Assembly (NCBI GenBank): GCA_029532415.1
Contig: JAQOTA010000068.1
Location: 186,001 to 250,000 of the forward strand
Length of the DNA: 64,000 nucleotides
DNA from: Marasmius tenuissimus
Lineage: Eukaryota > Basidiomycota > Agaricomycetes > Agaricales > Marasmiaceae
Direction: 5' to 3'
Each line of letters opens with the position of its first letter. The stretch's first letter is position 1. The notes under the pieces were generated by a model, which did not search any database, had not been told where the DNA came from, and was given only the letters and a program-made list of their open reading frames with translations. The translations under genes and the position numbers were made by a program. Positions 49,201 to 59,842 of this stretch are shown one piece after another.

Positions 49201-50119
49201 TTTCACTCCAGGAGATGCCACTGGGATTGTTCAAGGCGGAGATCTCAGTAGTATCGCCGCGGGCACCTCCGGCACGGTCGGAGGGTACGTTGGTGGCATC
49301 GTTACCACCATGGTACCAGTGAATGTGCTGACAGATCTTGATGATCCTACCGGTATACCTTGAGTTCTTCTTGAATGTGTCCTTACTAATCAAGGTGTAA
49401 CACAGGCGTGCTCGATGCGACTACCAGCATTTTGACCAGCACTATTGGTGATACTACAGACGCGGTCGGAGATTTCACGGGGACTCCTATCCTCACAGAC
49501 ACTCTTGGTAGCTTGGTCACTGAACCTACGGATGCTGGTAAGTGATCTGGTGTCTTATCTTGGTTCTTATCAACTTCTCACCTTTGTGGGTAATCCTATA
49601 GGCGGTCTCGTTACCACTGCTAGTGGAGGGCCAAGCACAGTCTCGATCGTTTTGAGCAGTCTTATGAGTGATGTGGCGGGAATAGTTGGAGAAATTGCTA
49701 GTGGTACTGTTCCCATAATCACATTTGAGCCTGTGATTGCGGGTGCTACCAGGACCGTTCAAAGTGTTGCAGGTGAGTCTTGGTAGTTGATTTTCTGGTC
49801 CACATCTATCTGACTGGGTCCGCGGCGCTGTCGCCATAGACCTTGGTACTGCTACCGATACATTAAACAGTGTGGTGGCAAGCGCCACCAGTGGGGTCGG
49901 AGGAGATATCGGCGGCGCTACTCCTGTGATAATCCTCGCCACTGCGATTGTAAACATTCCTGGTACGGCCGACAGTGCTGCAGGTGTGTTCCAATGCTTG
50001 ATATCTTTCGTGATCAGTATGTGCTCATGTACCTCGAACCGATAGGAGCAATGGTCGGCAGTCTCCAAAGCGCCACAGGAGAGTCATCAGATCTCAGTGC
50101 TGTTACTATGCACCAATAG
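46210..50119 (+). CDS. Modular secreted repeat protein built from symmetric phase-1 exons
   Basis: I do not recognise this protein. Exon 1 (46210-46327) encodes a signal peptide (MITKRIILILSCSVPAIL). Further exons: 46382-46626, 46678-47037, 47101-47376, 47435-47626, 47685-47930, 47990-48289, 48344-48550, 48611-48910, 48966-49142, 49212-49352, 49406-49537, 49602-49772, 49840-49983 and 50046-50119. Every intron is phase 1, so every internal exon is a multiple of three, except exon 2, which is 245 bases and one short. Exons 2 and 3 are related (PCDESTTST / PCEESTTST); exons 4, 7 and 9 form one type, and 5, 8, 10 and part of 6 another. The product is about 945 residues without exon 2 or about 1027 with it. 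It is dominated by Gly, Val, Thr, Ser, Ala, Ile and Asp, and has no Cys after exon 3 and almost no aromatics. No anchor is seen. The intron at 47377 appears to be GC-AG. A surface, matrix or adhesin role is only a guess. Confidence 0.75.
46382..49142 (+). repeat. Exon-level tandem repeats within the modular gene
   Basis: Three families of duplicated exons. N type: exons 2 and 3, Thr/Ser-rich with one Cys, ending LTSLLGEVTS or LTSLIGEAT. A type: exons 4, 7 and 9 (276, 300 and 300 bases), sharing SVQGVIG-like and SAIGEITNNIP-like cores followed by an LGS/LGG segment. B type: exons 5, 8 and 10 (192, 207 and 177 bases), sharing GTLTSDLSG and ATSIIGD cores. Exon 6 (246 bases) begins A-like (LGEAIVTSVQGVIGQATS) and continues B-like (GTLTSDLAGTAAEATSVVGD), so it joins the two types without an intron. 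The order is therefore N-N-A-B-(A/B)-A-B-A-B. Confidence 0.8.
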
Positions 50120-50463
50120 CCCTTTAGTGATTGTCTGAGGCAGGTCCATCCAACGTTCATAGCAAACAGTGTCTGCGCTGAACTTGGAAAGAGTAAAATT
50201 CTGAAGGGACAGAACGAGCAGCAGGACAGAGACGACTTCGGGCTCCATCAAAGGCATTCCCTTCAGAGTCAACGCTGTCAAAGCACACCTTGAGCGCTGA
50301 AGACATTGGTGAAGGATCTCTGAAGGCCATTTACCTTGAAGATCCACAACTGTGCCCATCTCTCTGGCGTAGTATCACCAGCGAACCCAGGCCACCCTGG
50401 CCAATAGCTGATGAGCCCCATCAGCCACGACCAGAACCCTTCAACCTGGGGCTCTTTGGTCAC
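50087..50463 (-). pseudogene. Remnant of an F-box/LRR protein C-terminal region
   Basis: On the minus strand the phrase WPSEILHQCLQRSRCALTAL and then TLKGMPLMEPEVVSVLL parallels WPRDTLHSFLERSDCTLTTL and VLEGMPLSESEVTGLL of the intact F-box protein at 42997, and TITKGLL parallels its TVTKSFL. The frame ends at 50087, just overlapping the 3' end of the modular gene on the other strand. No F-box or start is present, so this is a fragment, possibly cut off by the nearby retrotransposon insertion. Confidence 0.55.
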
Positions 50464-50664
50464 TGGCTGATGAGCGGTGGCTTTTCTGTTCAGGTCGGAA
50501 AGGAATTTCGTGTGCTTATAATAGCTATAAGTATGCCCGAGAATGACAAGTACCAGTCTGAATGAAATGAGATGACCACTTACCAGTCAGACTTCAACAG
50601 GATGGCCGGGAATACCAGCCTAATCGGTGTGGCCAAATGCCATCAGACTGGTGAACATGACCAG
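50120..50664. other. Left flank of the retrotransposon
   Basis: Apart from the F-box remnant I see no gene. The last five bases are the left copy of the target-site duplication. Confidence 0.5.
50660..50664. repeat. Target-site duplication, left (ACCAG)
   Basis: ACCAG directly precedes the left LTR and is repeated directly after the right LTR, the 5-bp duplication expected of a copia integrase. Confidence 0.9.
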
Positions 50665-51183
50665 TGATGAGCCAGCATAGTTAAAGTGCACAGTGGGTAT
50701 AACGAAGTAAACCTCACATGGGTAATACACAGAGTTGTTCTTGTAGTCTTGAGATGCTTGAGAAGAGGTGATAATCGAGTAGATTGTCCTAAGGCTTAAG
50801 GCCTTTCGTCCAGTCTTTTATACATAAGTTTCTGGTACATGTAATGAGTATTACACTAACTGAAACTACTACTAGAAGTAGGTATTCGGCCCTAAAGGCG
50901 TAAAAGACATTAGTACTGTGTAAGTACTTCTACCATGAATGGTAGTATGCTTGGTGAGCATAGTCGTGTTTGCCTCATGTATTGGAGGCTCTACTTATGC
51001 TATTGGATAGCGACTGTCTATAGTGTCATATATGATGAAACTAGATGTACGTAGTAAGATACGTAGACAGAGACGTAGTACTTGCATGAGGACGCAAGTG
51101 TTCTAGAGGCGTAGCTCTATAAATAGTGTGACGCGTAAACAACACGTCAACAGTGTATCACATGATATCCATCATGTTCAACA
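50665..51183 (-). repeat. 3' LTR
   Basis: A 519-bp repeat starting TGATGAGCC and ending TTCAACA on the plus strand. It appears identical to 59319-59837. It contains TATAAATAG (near 51118, plus strand) and several short palindromes. Confidence 0.95.
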
Positions 51184-51194
51184 CTCCCCCTCAC
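51184..51194 (-). other. Polypurine tract
   Basis: Read on the minus strand, GTGAGGGGGAG directly abuts the 3' LTR, the expected site for plus-strand DNA priming. Confidence 0.85.
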
Positions 51195-51218
51195 TAAGTT
51201 CATCATGCAATCATGGAA

Positions 51219-54200
51219 CTAGTGAAATGTTAATCCTAAAGATTGCCTGAACAATTCGAACTTTGTTCTGCCAAGATTCTTCGTAAGAAGATCAGCAGGT
51301 TGTTTAGCAGTTTCAACGAAATAGATTTGAGTCTTTCCGTGTTCTACTGCTTCCCTGATGAAATGGTATCAATTGTCAATGTGTTTTGTTCTTTTATCAG
51401 TAGCTTCATTGCTGCTGAGAAAGATAGCGCCTTGGTTGTCGCTAACACATGAAACTGATCGAATAGGGAAGTTCAATTTGTTCAATAACGATTTCATCCA
51501 GCAAGCCTGACGTGTACAGTCAGATAGAGCCATATACTCTGCTTCCGTGGATGATAATGCAACCGTTTTCTGTTTCTGAGAGACCCAGCAAACTGGTGCA
51601 TTGGCAAGCTTTACGATATATCCAGTCTGTGATCGACGATCATCTTTATCAGTTGCCCAATCAGAGTCAGCAAAGGCAAGTAGTCCTTGGTTGGATCTAC
51701 CATCGTAAATGAGTTCGTACTTTGCAGTATGAACAAGGTATTTCACGATGTAAAGTGCCTTCTGGAGGTGTTCCTGATTAGGATTAGCTCCATACTGTGA
51801 CATCTTGATTACAGCAAAGGATATGTCTGGTTTCGTTCCGAGAGCCAAGTAAAGTAATGATCCGATGACCGATTGGAATCTATGCCTGATCTTGGGATTA
51901 ACCTCCCCCTAGTTTTGGGTTGGGTTATAGCCTTCTGGCAAAGGCGTATATGCCGTCTTGGCGTTCAGAACTCCGAATTTACAAATTATCTTTTCTAGAT
52001 AGTCTCGCTGATCAAGGATCAGTCTGCGATTCTTCCGATCTCGAGTAATTCGCATTCGCAGAAATTCTGTTGGTTCGCCTAGATCTCGGCATTCCCAGAT
52101 TTTCATGAATTCGCTTTTTAGTCTGTTGACAAGGTTGCGATTAGGACCCATAAATAAAGCATCGTCGACATAGACGACGGCAATGACCATATTGCCATTC
52201 TTGTTGAAGACATATACGCCAGCATCGGATAAGCATCGTTTGAATCCCAGACGTTTCATGGATTCAGTACATTGACGCCACCAGGCACGAGAAGCCTGTT
52301 TTAATCCGTACAATGCTTTGCGTAACCTCCAAACCTTGCTGGAGTCCGTAACGAAGCCTTCAGGTTGTTCCATGTAGATCTCCTCATCTAAGGCACCATA
52401 AAGAAATGCTGTTTTAACGTCTAGCGCAGGGATCTCCCAATCTTCAAGCGCTGCTAGTGCCAATAGAAGTCGTACGGTTTCGAATCGTACTACAGGAGAG
52501 AACAACTCGTTATAGTCTATCCCTTGTTTCTGCGAAAATCCTTTCACAACAAGTCTTGCCTTCTTACAGCCATCAGACTTGATATCAAATACCCAGCGGG
52601 ATTTCACTGCTTTTCGGCCTTTGGGTAGTGTGACCACATCAAAGACGTTTCTATCTTTGAGTGATTGTAATTCCAGTCTGCATGCTGCTTCCCAAGATGG
52701 TTTTTCATCTTTAGGACGTTTCTGGACTTGTTTATATGTCCATTCACGAACGTTATCATAACTACTGGCTTGAAGACCATATAGTTGATAACCGTTATTC
52801 AGCAAGTAAACCAAGTAATTTTCTCCCCCTTGCTGAGCAAGATCGCTCATATCGTCATCTGTGTCCATAGGAGCGGCTGGATCAGGAACCCTATTTGGTA
52901 TTGTTTCAGGTTCATTTGTCGGATTAATCTGACTTTGCCAGCGTGCTTGAGAATCGATATCTCGTTCGATCTCAACAGGATGTCGATTTCCATAAACATT
53001 AAACGGACGGTTGGGAGTTATTCTATTTCTTGGAGGGTTTCTTCTGACAGCTGCTGGTGGAGGAGCTCGTAAGTTCTCCCACTCATCATAGTCAGCTTGG
53101 CGAAATCCAAATGGATTTGTATTTCCAGAAGAACCAGCAGACCGTGGATCCGGGCCATACTGATTAGGATTGTGATCGGAACCTTTCGGTGATCCGAATC
53201 CATCAGTATCTGGATGATTGCCGTTGTGCACATCATCGCTTTTATCATCCGGGATAGGATCCAAGGGAGGATCTCCCCCAGGCTGATGATCGTCATCATC
53301 TGATCCTGGTGGAGGTGGGGGATTGAAGAAATCATCATCATTATGATGATCTTCGTGGCCATCATATGGGTACGTTGGAAAGGGTATAGACCGGACAGGT
53401 TTGTCGGTTTTATCAAACTCTATGGATCCGGGCACTTCTTTCTGACATTTAGGAAACCAGTTCTCATCGAAAACTGCTTGTGGAGTAATGTATACAGAAT
53501 TGTTGGTTGTTCGAAAGAATCGATAAGCTTTTGATCCGCTCTCGTAACCAATGAAGATCATTGCTTCAGAGTGTGGAGCAAGCTTATTTTTACGTTTCGG
53601 TATGTATGCATATGCGCCACATCCGAACGTCCTGAAGTATGAAACATCAGGCTTCTTATTCTCAAACAATTCAACTGGAGTTCTGTATTTCCTCGAACGA
53701 ATAGGAGTTCTATTGTAGATATGAACGGCTGTGAGAATTGCAAATTCCCACCAGTTTTCAGGCGCACAAGCCTGAAAGCGCATAGCTTCAGATTTTTCTC
53801 GTAATGTACGATTAAATCTTTCCGCTCGTCCATTCTGTTCATGCACGTTGGGAGAACCTCTTTGAGGAAATATTCCTAGAGAGTTATACCAATCCCATTG
53901 TTCATTTGAAAAGAATTCTCCCCCTCGATCGAAATGCACACTTTTGACCTTTTTATTAGTCTGGCGCTCTACAAGAGCTAGCCAATTGCGCAATTTCTGA
54001 TCTGTATTGCTCTTTTTACGAATTGGATATACCCATCCGTATGATGTTGCATCATCGAATAAGGTTAAAGCATATTCGTTTTGATAGTAAGAGCGAGTTG
54101 GATATTCTATCAAATCACCATGCACGAGCTCAAGAGGCTCCTTAGCTCGTTTAGAGGATAAAGGGTATGATTTGGCAACCATTTTGCCTTTGGCACAGCC

Positions 54201-56207
54201 TCGGCATGGTTTCGTTTCTTCCTTCGAAGTAACCAACTTCGTTGGAAGCCCTTTAACATTATCCATTAATTTTCCTAAGACTCTGGGATCACAGTGTCCC
54301 ATACATCTGTGCCATAATTCAGAAGTATTGAAAGCTACAACAGATGTGAAGGAAGTTTCTCCCACAAGAACCTTCGCGTTCATCCATCGTAAAGGATCAT
54401 CTTTATGGCTTGGGTAAAAGCTCATTAAAAGAGAACCATCTTTCTTGCTCCGGATCGAAGTCTCTGGAGAGTCCAGTAAAGTATAGTAACCTATACTCCG
54501 GAACTTCCCACTAGAGATTAAACGATGTGGACTGTCAGGATTATACATCACTGGGTATAACTTTGTGACTTGTGTCACTCCTGCGCTATTGGTGTGTCGG
54601 ATGAGGACAGTACCATAGCCTACTATTTGCACATTTGCTTTATCACCCACTGATGTAGTAAGACCTATTGGCATTTCTAAAGTCTGATAGTCTGAGAAAT
54701 CCGTTTTATACGGAGTCATATGCGCTGATGCCCCACTATCAAGTAGCCAGGCATTTTGCGTATTTCTCACTTCACAATCACTCGAAAATGCAGCAGAAAA
54801 CGACTTATATTTCGTCGTTGCATATACAGAAGAAATACTACATTTCCTTGGTACTGAGTTCCTTAGGATATGATAGTTCTGCATCGAGGATTTAGTGAAA
54901 GTTTGACTACTAGAACTTTGAAACACTTGCCAGTCTCCACGATCGTTGCTTTCAGCCCAATCGTTATCAACTCCTTCAAGGCCATCTCCATAGTCAGCAT
55001 CATCAAAATACCATTCATGCCATTGAAGCGGTTCTTGATTCTGACTTTGGAATCCTTGACGAACAAGATGCTCTCGTCTTGTTCTGAGTTCTTCTTGATA
55101 GCGTTGATTGGCGGCGTCTTCAACTTCTATCCAAGCTTCCAATTGGCGTTTATAGTTCTGCCATTGAACGAATCTCGTGGCTTGATATGGCTGATTATCA
55201 TTAACAACCATAGTGATATTGCCAATACTCGTGCCATTAGCAACGTGTAAGGGCATTCCATTGGTCCTTAATCCAATTACTGCAGGTCCGTAATTCTCGA
55301 ATTGAGAATTTCGGGAATCACTTGGAGATGTAACCCAGGGATCAACCTCAGGTTGTTCATCTACCGGACTAAGTCTTTCCGGTTGATCTGGTGGAGCAGT
55401 GGTTGGGTGAGAAGGAACTTCAATGTAATCCTCTTCTAAGGATTGTATGCCATAAAAAGATTCGGGAGAGCTTGGAGGTGTGTGGACGATTTGGTCCTGC
55501 CATTGTCGTACTCTAGGTGGTGTAGTTGCGGGGCGATTTATGTATTCATGGGTAGTAGGGACTGGAGATTTGGAACGATTAAGTGACTCGGCTAATTCCA
55601 TGAAATCTCCAGGGTATGTTCTTGGTCGTTCATTGAAGCGACTACCCTCGAGTTCTCTTCGAGGAATATCAGCCTGAGTCATGGGAACAGACATTCTAAT
55701 GTTGTTCATCCATTTGTACAAGTGCGTGTGCCAGTTACGAACATCTGGAAGACTAAGGTGAGGGATAAAGCGAATCCAGCGCCTATTAAACCCTGGTTGT
55801 CTCCATTGGGATGTTCTGAATTGACTCGCTCTTATATCTGTCGTTCCGAATAACCATTTCCCTTCAAGACCAAGTTTGACTAACGAATGCCAGAAGATAG
55901 GATTCAACACTTGTATAGGAAGTGTGAAGTTCTTCTTATTGACTCGGAAAGCTTCATCCACCGAAGTTGAACGAGGGTTTTTCACTCGTTGAACAAAATC
56001 TTCAACGGTGCTGATCCAATTTTTGTTATTGATTTCAGCTATAACCGTTGATAGGTGTTGAAGGTTCCAGGTTTGGTATTCGTAATGAAGCGTAAACTTG
56101 GTATCTTCTACTGTTTCCACATGTAATATCCTTTGTTGTATGCGCAATTCATGAAGAGCTTGACGAGGTGTCATGTTATGCACTGCATCTCTTCTAATAG
56201 CATACAT
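51219..56207 (-). CDS. pol: Copia pol polyprotein with two in-frame stops
   Basis: The frame opens at 56207 (MYAIRRDAVHNMTP). Residue positions are approximate. An N-terminal region of unclear role comes first. The aspartic protease site LLDSGASAHMT lies at about 487. Integrase has a zinc finger (WHRCMGH...CRGCAKGK, about 632) and catalytic D, D, E in HGDLIEYP (694), FDRGGEF (759) and NGRAERFN (790). A Pro/Asp-rich linker follows. Reverse transcriptase includes DVKTAFLYGALDEEIY and the YVDD box (about 1347). A TAG at 51909-51911 stops the frame just before VIGSLLYLALGTKPDI. RNase H continues in the same frame (DSDWATDKDDRRSQTGY, SSTEAEYMALSD) to a TGA at 51369-51371 after KHIDN. The frame then resumes (YHFIREAVEHGKTQIYFVE, ADLLTKNLG) to the natural end at 51219. 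Both breaks are substitutions, not frameshifts. Confidence 0.92.
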
Positions 56208-56216
56208 AACGACATA

Positions 56217-58307
56217 TTATCTGGTCCTGATCAGAATCCAGATCCAAAGATTATGGTCTGTTGAGTTGCGTATTAATTTGTAACGCATTCTGATCATGGA
56301 TTCCTTCAATGCTATGTCGTTAGTCGTCTGATCTCCGAAGTCTCGGAACTCTTCGACGACAGGAATTGGGAGTCTAATCCCATTTATTATATGTGGTCTA
56401 TTATTCCTAAGGTTAACTCGGCACATCATGTTGTCATGTTGTTCTTTGTATTCTTGTAAGAATCGCCATTCAACTTTTCTATTGATGAGAGGTGGCTCTT
56501 TTATGTCATCTCCATCTTGAGAATAGTTTTCTGGTCTGAACAAATGAACAAAATCGGCGTGGTTCCTAGGAAACATAGAATCTGCCCATGGTCCATAATC
56601 GTCAGGAGGTGTTGAAACTGTTACACGTATGTCTTCTTGTGTGGGTGGTGTCACTTCGAGATTCTCACCTTGGTCAACTTCGTCCGCAGGCGAAGTATGA
56701 TTAGGTGTCACCTCTCGTCGTGGCATTGTGAAGATAATTTCTTCATTACTATGCGCGCCATAAGAGTATTCAGAACATGTATGACTATCATTTGAAGAAT
56801 GATCAGATGAAGAGTCACTATCAGGTTCTGTTGGAGTATCAGAGATATATACCAAAGATGGTATCTCATCTCCATCGCTGTCTATGTTAGAATTGGAAAT
56901 AGTAGCAGAAGCGATAGCTTCTTCTACTTGTCGAACCTGTTCATCTAGTTGAACAGTTCGTCTATTGTTCCATTCTTGAACAGAGATGTGTCGTACAGGA
57001 CGACCTTCTCTGTCAGCAGCGATTCTCTCTTCTAGGCGTGCCTGTTGAAGATCATACGTGTTTTGGAATGGATTTGGTGCAGATGTGCTACCAGTGGGGT
57101 AGTGGTAGGACATATGAACGTTAACTGGCCCAGCCATTTCCCGTTCAAAAACTGAGCTGATTTGCTCGTTTACTGCATTAATTCGTTTCTGGTATTCAGA
57201 AGGTTTCTCAGAAGGTTCAAATATCGCAGTGTGCGATTGTTGCCCCCCTTTTTGAGTATCCTTCTTCTTTCCTTTGCCTTTACCTTTGCCCTTTCCTCCT
57301 TTCTTCTTCCCTTTCTTGGAAGAAGATCCACCTTGGTTCTGATTGTTCTGGTTCTGGTTGTTGTTTTTATTATTGTTCTTCTTTTGATTCGCAGAAGTAC
57401 CAGAACGAGACTGATCAGACCATTTGGGAGGAGAGTTAAATCTATTAACACCAGAAATTTTGGCATTATGGGCAGTGTAGGCAGCAGGACCAGAATGAAT
57501 TCCATTCCTTCTATTCCATTCATTTGTAATTGCAGCAATCAAATCGGTAGGTTTAAGTTCTTCCTTCTTCATACAGGATACTTGCTGCTTGAAAAGCTGC
57601 CAGCGCTTTTCATTAAGCTTGGCTGTGATCATTAAACACAGCAAGTCGTCCGAAATATCTACTCCATGATCCTTAAGTTGGTCCCGAACAGTCAGCATGT
57701 AACTGATTCCTGGGACTGGATTAAGGTGTTCAGGAAGTTGGACGTTGTGCAAGTCCGTATACAGATTCATCATCTTTGAGGAAGATTGAACTCCAAACGT
57801 AGATTTGAGTTTAGATAAGGTTGAAACTACCAAAGTTTTATCAACATGCGCGTCGTGAGCACGACGAGTTCGCATTTTGATAATACCAATTACTTTGTTA
57901 CGCCTAGAAGTCCACTCAGATAGAGTGGTAGCTTCCCCTGAAGTAGCAGGAGAAGATGTTTCAGGCATTTCTTCATCCAAGGCTTGAGGTATGCCTTGGG
58001 TGAAGAGGTAACCCTCAAGTAATCGGTACCAATCTTCGAAATTTGAACCATCATCTAGCAAAACTGGAATGATACTGATTCCTCCTGACCCAGCAGGAAA
58101 GTTGCTGTCCGCAACCTGAGAGTACAACGGTTCCGTATTGTAGTTATAAACTTCTACAGAATTTTCTACTTCCGTTCCTAAAGTGTATCCCGGCGTATTG
58201 CGAACAAACGTCGTTGGGGGATTACCACTTGGGGAATGAGAAGCAGACCTTGATCCTGATTGAGACATATTGAGGTCTGCCAAAAGTCCCGTGAGCATAC
58301 TCTTCAA
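56217..58307 (-). CDS. gag: Copia gag protein
   Basis: A 696-codon frame starts MKSMLTGLLADLNMSQSGS; the start might instead be the MSQSGS codon further in. A copia-gag (UBN2-like) core spans about residues 75-265, with FEDWYRLLEGYLFTQG, EWTSRRNKVIGIIKMRTRR and KMMNLYTDLHNVQL. It is followed by an Asn/Gln- then Lys/Gly-rich tract (KKGKKKGGKGKGKGKGKKK, about 310-350) where the CCHC zinc knuckle of most copia gags would be; no CCHC motif is visible. The C-terminal third is acidic and Ser-rich. The TAA at 56217-56219 is in the same frame as pol, whose ATG lies three codons further on. Gag and pol are therefore separated only by a stop codon, not by a frameshift. Confidence 0.9.
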   Translation of the reverse strand: MKSMLTGLLADLNMSQSGSRSASHSPSGNPPTTFVRNTPGYTLGTEVENSVEVYNYNTEPLYSQVADSNFPAGSGGISIIPVLLDDGSNFEDWYRLLEGYLFTQGIPQALDEEMPETSSPATSGEATTLSEWTSRRNKVIGIIKMRTRRAHDAHVDKTLVVSTLSKLKSTFGVQSSSKMMNLYTDLHNVQLPEHLNPVPGISYMLTVRDQLKDHGVDISDDLLCLMITAKLNEKRWQLFKQQVSCMKKEELKPTDLIAAITNEWNRRNGIHSGPAAYTAHNAKISGVNRFNSPPKWSDQSRSGTSANQKKNNNKNNNQNQNNQNQGGSSSKKGKKKGGKGKGKGKGKKKDTQKGGQQSHTAIFEPSEKPSEYQKRINAVNEQISSVFEREMAGPVNVHMSYHYPTGSTSAPNPFQNTYDLQQARLEERIAADREGRPVRHISVQEWNNRRTVQLDEQVRQVEEAIASATISNSNIDSDGDEIPSLVYISDTPTEPDSDSSSDHSSNDSHTCSEYSYGAHSNEEIIFTMPRREVTPNHTSPADEVDQGENLEVTPPTQEDIRVTVSTPPDDYGPWADSMFPRNHADFVHLFRPENYSQDGDDIKEPPLINRKVEWRFLQEYKEQHDNMMCRVNLRNNRPHIINGIRLPIPVVEEFRDFGDQTTNDIALKESMIRMRYKLIRNSTDHNLWIWILIRTR

Positions 58308-59302
58308 ATATAGAAGGGTGGAGCCAAGAGAGTGTCAATCGACGAAGGCTTCTAAGAAGCACCCATAAATAAATAGGGTTCGATGCACACCGAGAAATGC
58401 TCCAAAGGTCTAGGACTTTTAACAGGCTGTATGCATCAAGCAGATCATGGGGTGTACCGCGTGCAGGTAGTGCAGGGGAGTTAATCTGGTTACGAAGCCC
58501 TGCCCAATTGCTAGGGTCTTACAACGTTCCCAGTGTGTATCGGTGTCTGGTGTCCCATCGTGCTATCTGGTCTCAACCCCAGACTAGCAAAAGTATGAGT
58601 GATCAGCTCATACTGTCCGAATGACCCATAGAAAGTTATTATTAAACCTAGTCATCCATATGAATTGAGTTCATGCACCCTCTGCCTTAGGCATGTCGGT
58701 GTCCAGAAAGCAATCATAGGTGAGTTAGAGTTTAACAATAACGTGGAAGAGAGGGGTCATCGGGAGGGGAGTCCCTGTACATACTAAAATGGCCATGCGA
58801 TACCGTAAAATTGTATAGTATCAAAACCTAGTTGTAAGGAGATCAAATCTCCCAGCATGTATGTCATGCCCGGTCTTTCGACCGTCAGGAATCATGGCAA
58901 GTTGGTTTATAAGCACAACCCCATAGACCCCTAAACGATGCCTCATGGTGAGGATCATCGCCAACCATTGGTTTTCATCGGCATTAGGCAGTGATAATTT
59001 AAGATCAAAGCCCAATCCGGGTTATCAGCAGGGAGACAGAGCCGCGTACGCGGATAGGTCTATGCCGAAGAAGATGAAGCCAAGACAGTATGTACATGCG
59101 TTCGTGCAACATGCAACAGTACAGGGACATAGTGGATAGGTGTAAAGGGAACTAACAACCCTTGACCTTGACACCAGACGATGACAAGCCCGACATCACT
59201 AGAGACTTCCATAACCCATGTAGGTTACAGGTCGTCCGCTAGGATGGTGGCGACACACGGGAGCTAGGCTACTCCAATCATAACATCGACCTGACCACCG
59301 CT
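58308..59302 (-). other. Retrotransposon leader
   Basis: About 1 kb lies between the primer-binding site and gag, long for a copia element. It should carry the packaging signal. No open frame in it looks coding. Confidence 0.6.
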
Positions 59303-59318
59303 TGCGGGGCCCATAACC
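59303..59318 (-). other. Primer-binding site matching initiator tRNA-Met anticodon arm
   Basis: Directly after the 5' LTR the minus strand reads GGTTATGGGCCC. This is the exact reverse complement of GGGCCCATAACC, the anticodon stem-loop of eukaryotic initiator tRNA-Met with its CAT anticodon. Drosophila copia is known to prime from a half-molecule of this tRNA; the same mechanism is inferred here. Confidence 0.75.
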
Positions 59319-59837
59319 TGATGAGCCAGCATAGTTAAAGTGCACAGTGGGTATAACGAAGTAAACCTCACATGGGTAATACACAGAGTTGTTCTTGTAG
59401 TCTTGAGATGCTTGAGAAGAGGTGATAATCGAGTAGATTGTCCTAAGGCTTAAGGCCTTTCGTCCAGTCTTTTATACATAAGTTTCTGGTACATGTAATG
59501 AGTATTACACTAACTGAAACTACTACTAGAAGTAGGTATTCGGCCCTAAAGGCGTAAAAGACATTAGTACTGTGTAAGTACTTCTACCATGAATGGTAGT
59601 ATGCTTGGTGAGCATAGTCGTGTTTGCCTCATGTATTGGAGGCTCTACTTATGCTATTGGATAGCGACTGTCTATAGTGTCATATATGATGAAACTAGAT
59701 GTACGTAGTAAGATACGTAGACAGAGACGTAGTACTTGCATGAGGACGCAAGTGTTCTAGAGGCGTAGCTCTATAAATAGTGTGACGCGTAAACAACACG
59801 TCAACAGTGTATCACATGATATCCATCATGTTCAACA
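59319..59837 (-). repeat. 5' LTR
   Basis: The 519-bp partner of 50665-51183, with the same ends and no difference found by eye. Transcription of the element should start within it, reading to lower coordinates. Confidence 0.95.
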
Positions 59838-59842
59838 ACCAG
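59838..59842. repeat. Target-site duplication, right (ACCAG)
   Basis: This copy matches 50660-50664 and marks the right edge of the insertion. Confidence 0.9.

Larger units (their letters stand above)
50665..59837 (-). mobile_element. Full-length Ty1/copia LTR retrotransposon
   Basis: This is a 9173-bp element transcribed on the minus strand. In that order it has the 5' LTR (59319-59837), a primer-binding site, a leader of about 1 kb, gag, pol (protease, integrase, reverse transcriptase, RNase H), a polypurine tract and the 3' LTR (50665-51183). Integrase before reverse transcriptase places it in Ty1/copia (Pseudoviridae-like). The LTRs are both 519 bp with TG...CA ends, and my side-by-side reading found no difference between them, so the insertion is recent. 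The gag-pol frame carries three in-frame stops, so this copy may have been moved in trans or may depend on readthrough. Confidence 0.95.
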
